DNA of 5,425 bases. Source: Azonexus sp. Lineage in GTDB: Bacteria; Pseudomonadota; Gammaproteobacteria; Burkholderiales; Rhodocyclaceae. Position 1 is the stretch's first letter; each line of letters opens with the position of its first letter. The notes under the pieces were generated by a model. It searched no databases. It saw only the letters and a list, made by a program, of their open reading frames with translations, and was not told the DNA's origin. This document shows, piece after piece, positions 4,778 through 5,425 of this stretch. The position numbers and the translations under genes are program-made. Where the stretch lies: assembly GCA_031285115.1 (NCBI GenBank), contig JAITWU010000264.1:1-5425 (forward strand). Direction: 5' to 3'.

Positions 4778-5425
4778 ATAACCCGCAACGCCCCGACTTC
4801 AGCTCTGATTCCAGTCCTGATTCCAGTCCTGATTCCTGTCCTGACTCCAGCGCCGCCCCCGCCGCGCCCGCTGACCGCCGTCCGGGCGACCCGGATTTTT
4901 ACAACCAGTTGAAGGTCGAAGTGCTCGACGGCAAGCTCTGGCTCGACCGCGCCATCGTGCTCGCCTATGCCGCCCTGGCTGGCGCGGTGGTGGTGCTGTT
5001 TACGCTGATGATCGACCGCGCCTTTGGTCTGTTTACCGCCATCACGGCGCGTCTCTGGTGGCTGCCGCTGCTCTCGATGCCGCTGTTGACCGCCGGCATC
5101 GTCTGGCTGACGCGCCGCTACGCGCCGATGGCGGCTGGTTCGGGCATTCCGCAAGTGATTGCGGCGCAGGACCCGGGCCTCGATCAGGCGGGCCAGCACG
5201 GGTTTGTTTCGCTCAAACTGGCGGTCGCCAAGCTGCTGCTCGGCGCTGCCGGTTTCGCCGCTGGACTGTCGATCGGCAAGGAAGGCCCATCGGTGCAAAT
5301 TGCCGCCGGTGTCATGCTGCGCAGCCGCCGCTGGTTGAGTACAAACAGCCTGACGCCGCAGACCTTGCTGGTGGCGGGCGGCGCGGCGGGCATCGCGGCC
5401 GCCTTCAACGCGCCGCTGGCGGGCG
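4774..5425 (+). CDS. ClC-family chloride channel/transporter, C-terminal part outside window
   Basis: ATG 4774 opens a frame that continues to the window edge (217 codons plus one base). After a low-complexity Ser/Pro/Asp/Ala N-terminus (about 1-40), the membrane part begins near residue 57. ClC signatures follow: GSGIPQ (122-127, whose Ser123 matches the chloride-binding serine), GKEGPSVQ (168-175, with E170 at the gating glutamate position) and AGGAAGIAAAFNAPLAG (201-217). In E. coli ClcA the second motif reads GREGP, so lysine replaces arginine here. Family knowledge: ClC proteins are homodimeric inner-membrane chloride channels or chloride/proton antiporters, the latter helping in acid stress. 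The second, proton-coupling glutamate (E203 in ClcA) lies outside the window, so channel and antiporter cannot be separated. The start codon overlaps the MFS stop by four bases (ATGA), pointing to coupled translation. The acidic repeated N-terminus is not part of the transport core. Confidence 0.93.
   Translation, partial: MNNPQRPDFSSDSSPDSSPDSCPDSSAAPAAPADRRPGDPDFYNQLKVEVLDGKLWLDRAIVLAYAALAGAVVVLFTLMIDRAFGLFTAITARLWWLPLLSMPLLTAGIVWLTRRYAPMAAGSGIPQVIAAQDPGLDQAGQHGFVSLKLAVAKLLLGAAGFAAGLSIGKEGPSVQIAAGVMLRSRRWLSTNSLTPQTLLVAGGAAGIAAAFNAPLAG
4801..4848 (+). repeat. 12-base tandem repeat coding for (S-P-D-S)n in the ClC N-terminus
   Basis: Four consecutive 12-base units encode SSDS, SPDS, SPDS and CPDS. 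Units two (4813-4824) and three (4825-4836) are identical; units one and four differ at a few bases. The period is a multiple of three, so gain or loss of a unit keeps the frame. The tract sits in the predicted disordered cytoplasmic tail before the first membrane helix. Confidence 0.85.

Overview
The window looks like chromosomal DNA of a GC-rich proteobacterium, most likely a betaproteobacterium (Rhodocyclales-like is a guess). The evidence is a UbiK-type ubiquinone accessory protein directly followed by ComM, a Bcr/CflA transporter and a ClC chloride transporter, all in GC-rich DNA. No marker gene fixes the genus.

Layout. Positions 1-667 (minus strand) carry most of a class III cyclic-nucleotide phosphodiesterase (CpdA/Icc type); its C-terminal end lies outside the window. 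A 199-base intergenic stretch (668-866) follows, with a possible cpdA promoter and a long imperfect hairpin. Next, on the plus strand, is a LemA-family membrane protein (867-1724) with two unusual C-terminal parts: an 11-residue repeat and a four-cysteine zinc ribbon. This gene and its leader are much more AT-rich than everything around them. After a 97-base gap with a small hairpin, an extended -10-like box and a strong Shine-Dalgarno, a tight plus-strand cluster begins: ubiK (1822-2064), comM (2068-3561), a Bcr/CflA-type MFS exporter starting at GTG (3554-4777) and a ClC transporter (4774 to beyond the window end). The junctions are a 3-base gap, an 8-base overlap and a 4-base ATGA overlap, so one transcript with translational coupling is likely.

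How the genes relate. UbiK supports ubiquinone synthesis, ComM drives branch migration during natural transformation, the MFS protein probably exports a drug or metabolite, and the ClC protein moves chloride, probably against protons. They share no single pathway; this looks like a compact housekeeping/accessory operon. The divergent cpdA could link to comM through cAMP-controlled competence known in other bacteria, but no CRP site was seen. I found no mobile element, CRISPR array, RNA gene or clearly new multi-gene system. The most unusual items are the LemA-zinc ribbon protein with its synuclein-like 11-mer repeat in AT-rich DNA, the leader hairpin upstream of it, and a 12-base coding tandem repeat in the ClC N-terminus.
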